In this document: one piece after another, positions 40,876 through 43,273 of the stretch | How positions within the stretch are numbered: the first letter of the stretch is position 1 | How the letters are laid out: each line of letters begins with the position of its first letter | Assembly: GCA_910586835.1 (NCBI GenBank) | Contig: CAJUJU010000031.1 | Span: forward strand, 1 to 43,273 | Direction: 5' to 3' | From: an uncultured Acetatifactor sp. | GTDB lineage: Bacteria > Bacillota > Clostridia > Lachnospirales > Lachnospiraceae | Length of the DNA: 43,273 nucleotides | Position numbers and translations under genes: made by a program | The notes under the pieces: generated by a model | What the model saw: the letters and a program-made list of their open reading frames with translations, nothing else | Database searches by the model: none | What the model was told of the DNA's origin: nothing

Positions 40876-41829
40876 TTATTCTCTCAGCAGCGTAATTCGC
40901 TCGTCAATCCTCCGCACTACACTATTGGTGTAAGCATTGAAGTATTTTAACCAAAATCCGCGGGCTGTTGGATTGAAGCTTTCAAAGTCAACGCCAAGGC
41001 TGGTGTAGCCTTCTTTTTTCAACACAGATATGGTAAAGTTCAGTAAATTTTGATATAATCCCTTCCCCCTGTGTTCCGGCAGACAGTATGCACCTCTGAT
41101 ATGGCGATAGGTATTACCCTTTGCAACAAACGTTTCTCCTGGAACAGAGATTTTTATAAACGCAACTATTTTTCCGTTCTCCTTTGCCACAAAGTAACGT
41201 GCCTCCTCCTGCATAGCGGATACTATAAAATCTTCCTGTGTTTCAGGCCTGCGACTCATAAAAAAAGGACTCTCGCAATAATGACGGTACAGCGCCAGAT
41301 GAAGTGGATAGATAAAATGACATTCCGATTTTGACAATTCGGCAAAGTCATAGCTCACACAGGATTCACAGTCAATCAATTCCATCGGGCGAACAGCGTC
41401 TAAACAACGCAAGCCGAAACCATAACAGAAAAACTGTCGTTGAAGCTCTTCATCATGGGCATATAAGCAAATCGCATGGGATACCGCCCCATTCTTTACC
41501 CATTTTTCCCCTGCCGCCTGATACATGGCTGCATAAATTTTTGAGCGATTTTCAGAAACGGCTGCATTTGCACCCATAGGAGAAAAAACTCCTCTCACAT
41601 CCGTGGCACGAAACGCATTTTCAAAGGGTTCACAGCAGCACAGGAATCCTATCATCTTTTCATTTTCAAAAGCAGCAACACCCAATCCATTACCGGCAAA
41701 ATTGTATAAGTCGGGGATATCACTTACCTGCGGCAGCTCTTTTACATATTGCCGCTCAACATAGTAGTCTGCAAGAGCAAGCTCCACTGCTTCCTTAACA
41801 TGTGTTTTTTCAAAGCTTAAAATATTCAT
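40876..41829 (-). CDS. GNAT-family acetyltransferase, two-domain
   Basis: A 317-residue protein with two GNAT-like halves. The second half has the clear acetyl-CoA motif GAYCLPEHRGKGLYQNLLNF (about 253-272) and a C-terminal SLGVDFESFNPTARGFWLKYF. The first half, with GVAAFENEKMIGFLCC and VRGVFSPMGANA, is a degenerate GNAT copy. The start at 41829 follows AAGAGTGA. The substrate is unknown. Upstream, 41830-42020 shows only a small GCCTC/GAGGC hairpin (41921-41933). Confidence 0.88.
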   Translation of the reverse strand: MNILSFEKTHVKEAVELALADYYVERQYVKELPQVSDIPDLYNFAGNGLGVAAFENEKMIGFLCCCEPFENAFRATDVRGVFSPMGANAAVSENRSKIYAAMYQAAGEKWVKNGAVSHAICLYAHDEELQRQFFCYGFGLRCLDAVRPMELIDCESCVSYDFAELSKSECHFIYPLHLALYRHYCESPFFMSRRPETQEDFIVSAMQEEARYFVAKENGKIVAFIKISVPGETFVAKGNTYRHIRGAYCLPEHRGKGLYQNLLNFTISVLKKEGYTSLGVDFESFNPTARGFWLKYFNAYTNSVVRRIDERITLLRE

Positions 41830-42024
41830 AAATTCACTCTTACTATTATTTCTGCCCAAAATCCACAAATACCTGCTTTTGATTATATCACTTCCGCACT
41901 TTACTCGCCACCTTAAAAGTGCCTCTTCGAGGCAATTTCAGCCACGGCGTAATTCCCTGTCATCTTCCCCTCTGTTGCTCTATGGCTTGTCCGGTGATCG
42001 GAAGAAAAATACGGCGAAAAGGCA

Positions 42025-42053
42025 TTGACATATAAATAGAATTATGGTAGGTT
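42025..42053 (+). promoter_or_regulatory. promoter of the GNAT leader
   Basis: TTGACA (42025-42030), 17-bp spacer, and TAGGTT preceded by TGG (extended -10). The -10 is weak but the -35 is perfect, and an RBS-led small frame follows. Confidence 0.55.
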
Positions 42054-42069
42054 GTTAAAACAGGAGAAC

Positions 42070-42138
42070 ATGGATATGCAGAACTTACATTTTACAATGA
42101 ACTATATGTACATGTATTACAGACGTACTGAGAAGTAA
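42070..42138 (+). CDS. 22-residue leader peptide
   Basis: AGGAGAAC precedes ATG at 42070; the frame reads MDMQNLHFTMNYMYMYYRRTEK and stops with TAA. It is rich in Met and Tyr. It sits between a promoter and a chain of alternative hairpins ending in a terminator before a GNAT gene, the layout of ribosome-controlled attenuators before antibiotic-resistance genes. Translation is not proven by the sequence alone. Confidence 0.6.
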   Translation: MDMQNLHFTMNYMYMYYRRTEK

Positions 42139-42153
42139 TTGTGTTTCGATTGG

Positions 42154-42289
42154 ATGCACAGTTACGCAGGTAGGTCTGATATGTCTGTGCATATAAATCG
42201 GTAGGTGTAAGTTGTAATTATGATAGAATGCTTGTAATAGCCGATAGTTTTAGAGATGCACTGGACATATTGTATGTCTGGTGCTTTTT
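42154..42289 (+). promoter_or_regulatory. three-way attenuator before the GNAT pseudogene
   Basis: Segment 1 ATGCACAG (42154-42161) pairs with CTGTGCAT (42185-42192). Segment 2 TATGTCTGTGC (42180-42190) can also pair with GCACTGGACATA (42258-42269, one bulge), forming an antiterminator. That same stretch pairs with TATGTCTGGTGC (42273-42284) as a 12-bp terminator stem (two G-U pairs), followed by TTTTTGTTT. Ribosome stalling on the leader peptide could choose between these folds. Confidence 0.7.
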
Positions 42290-42308
42290 GTTTGGAAAGG
42301 AGATTTTT

Positions 42309-42626
42309 ATGAAATTATCAAACGGAACAGAAGTTGTCACTCAGCCTTATCGTGAAGAAAACGCGAAGGAAATTGTCAAGCTGATTCATAGAAATTTCAG
42401 TCACCATTTTTGTGCTGCCGGAATTTCATGGGCAGGGGATCGGCAGCTATATCATTGATACCTTGGAATCCGATGAATTATTCTTAAGGGCAGAAAGAAC
42501 AGAAATTCCCGCATCCATCACAGCGGTAGAATTTTATCGAAAAAAGGATATGAATATAAAAACGGAATAAAAGAGCTGGATGATGAGCAGCATTACCGGC
42601 TGGAGAAATTCAGAAAGATCAGTTAG
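42309..42626 (+). pseudogene. GNAT acetyltransferase pseudogene
   Basis: GGAAAGGAG precedes the ATG. The start reads MKLSNGTEVVTQPYREENAK and EIVKLIHRNFSHHF, then there is an apparent internal deletion near 42425. Later parts are in other frames: GIGSYIIDTLESDELFLRAE, the FYRKKGYEYKNGIKEL motif of GNAT C-termini (with one A missing in the A-run at about 42540), and the end EQHYRLEKFRKIS before TAG. At least two lesions make it nonfunctional. It stands directly behind a leader-peptide attenuator. Confidence 0.8.
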
Positions 42627-42640
42627 GGGGAATGGTGATC

Positions 42641-43084
42641 ATGACAATCCGGACAATGAATATCGAAGATTTTGAAAAAATATATGATTTGTGGATACAT
42701 ACGGAAGGCATGGGACTGAATACAACAGATGATTCAAAGGATGGAATCGTCAAATATTTATTGCGAAATCCTGATACATGCTTTGTTGCGGAAGATAACG
42801 GAAAACTCATCGGTGTTATTATCAGTGGGCATGACGGGCGCAGAGGTTTTATCTATCACACTACGGTCAAGAAAGAATATAGGGGACAGGGAATTGGGAA
42901 AAAGCTGGTGGATTCCGCAATGCAGGCTTTGGAAACAGAGGGCATACACAAGGTGGCATTGGTGGCATTTGAGAAAAATGTATCCGGCAATGCTTTTTGG
43001 GAAAAGGTCGGATTTACGGTAAGGGATGACTTGGTTTATAGAAATAAAAATATACATCAATTGAAACGGGTTGATATAATTTAA
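42641..43084 (+). CDS. GNAT-family N-acetyltransferase
   Basis: A 147-residue enzyme with a complete GNAT fold: FVAEDNGKLIGVIISGHDGRRGFIYHTTVKKEYRGQGIGKKLVDSAMQAL, given in outline, holds the acetyl-CoA motif RGQGIGKK, and NVSGNAFWEKVGF is the C-terminal motif. The start at 42641 is favoured because GGGGGA is nine bases upstream; the ATG at 42632 lies too close to it. It follows the GNAT pseudogene by 14 bases and may share its attenuated transcript. The substrate is unknown. Confidence 0.9.
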   Translation: MTIRTMNIEDFEKIYDLWIHTEGMGLNTTDDSKDGIVKYLLRNPDTCFVAEDNGKLIGVIISGHDGRRGFIYHTTVKKEYRGQGIGKKLVDSAMQALETEGIHKVALVAFEKNVSGNAFWEKVGFTVRDDLVYRNKNIHQLKRVDII

Positions 43085-43098
43085 TACGGAGGCTGTAT

Positions 43099-43273
43099 AT
43101 GGAAATAACATTATTAAGAGCAACTATTGACAATGCAAAAGAACTACATGCCATGCAGGTTGAAGCTTTCAAAGAATTATTGGAAAAATATCAGGATTTT
43201 GATACCAGTCCCGGAAATGAAAGCATGGAAAAAGTAGAAGCACGCTTGAAACAGGACTTTACATTTTACTATT
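43099..43273 (+). CDS. GNAT-family acetyltransferase, N-terminal part (cut by window end)
   Basis: ATG at 43099 follows ACGGAGGCTGT. The 58 visible residues (MEITLLRATIDNAKELHAMQ, VEAFKELLEKYQDFDTSP and so on) match the start of a GNAT acetyltransferase: first strand and two helices. It lies 14 bases after the preceding GNAT gene in the same direction. The rest is outside the window. Confidence 0.75.
   Translation, partial: MEITLLRATIDNAKELHAMQVEAFKELLEKYQDFDTSPGNESMEKVEARLKQDFTFYY

Noticed and set aside
41921..41933. GCCTC/GAGGC hairpin as a terminator
   Set aside because: Only a 5-6-bp stem with no clear T-tract, and it does not lie behind any gene on either strand.

Overview
The window looks like a chromosomal stretch of a Gram-positive anaerobe of the class Clostridia, most likely a Lachnospiraceae gut bacterium. 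The reasons are strong purine-rich ribosome binding sites, sigma-A promoters, a SpoIID/LysM spore-type protein, a split glutamate synthase with a type I glutamine synthetase and an ANTAR regulator, a dockerin-bearing M60 mucin-type peptidase, and many GNAT and WYL genes. This is inferred from gene content; no 16S rRNA is present. The two ends (about 1-6.4 kb and 39.5-43.3 kb) are visibly AT-richer than the middle and carry defence, resistance-like and broken genes.

Layout. 26-1568: an XRE regulator and a cytosine-5 DNA methyltransferase split by a one-base frameshift. 1773-8288: a marR - MATE (amber-interrupted) - response regulator - histidine kinase unit, followed by a three-gene ABC-2 transporter. 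8387-14595: a very large secreted M60 peptidase with a dockerin pair, followed by a membrane-tethered protein with a cohesin-like domain. 14782-15742: scar of an integrated element (ArdC-like remnant, two small HTH genes). 15766-21291: nitrogen-assimilation operon (three glutamate synthase pieces, glutamine synthetase, ANTAR protein) behind a leader with an attenuator. 21301-24273: ECF sigma factor, anti-sigma-like protein and VWA lipoprotein. 24427-31401: a Ro60-like (DUF2828) protein with two tandem tRNA-mimicking RNAs just upstream, surrounded by three WYL-domain proteins, an MmcQ/YjbR-like protein and an uncharacterised protein. 31493-33381: a second ECF sigma/RsiV-like pair (anti-sigma amber-interrupted) with a 35-bp tandem repeat in its 3' region. 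33543-36321: membrane protein, GNAT, aminoglycoside-phosphotransferase-like protein, methyltransferase. 36512-38500: SpoIID/peptidoglycan-binding/LysM protein. 38621-43273: ADP-ribosylglycohydrolase, an APH-like kinase with an N-terminal HTH, and a row of GNAT acetyltransferases, one of them a pseudogene behind a leader-peptide/terminator attenuator.

The most interesting system is the Ro-like protein with its two candidate bacterial Y RNAs (27181-27420). Both RNAs have a T arm and an acceptor-like stem with a single bulged base in the same place, and the stem pairs covary between copies. One copy keeps a full D arm and the other lacks it. Next in interest are the ANTAR-type hairpin built into the terminator of the nitrogen operon, the dockerin/cohesin pairing proposed for the M60 mucinase, and the uORF-attenuator before the broken GNAT gene. 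Several genes are disrupted by one change each (homopolymer frameshift in the methyltransferase, in-frame TAG in the MATE and RsiV genes), so either recent decay, phase variation or assembly error has to be considered.
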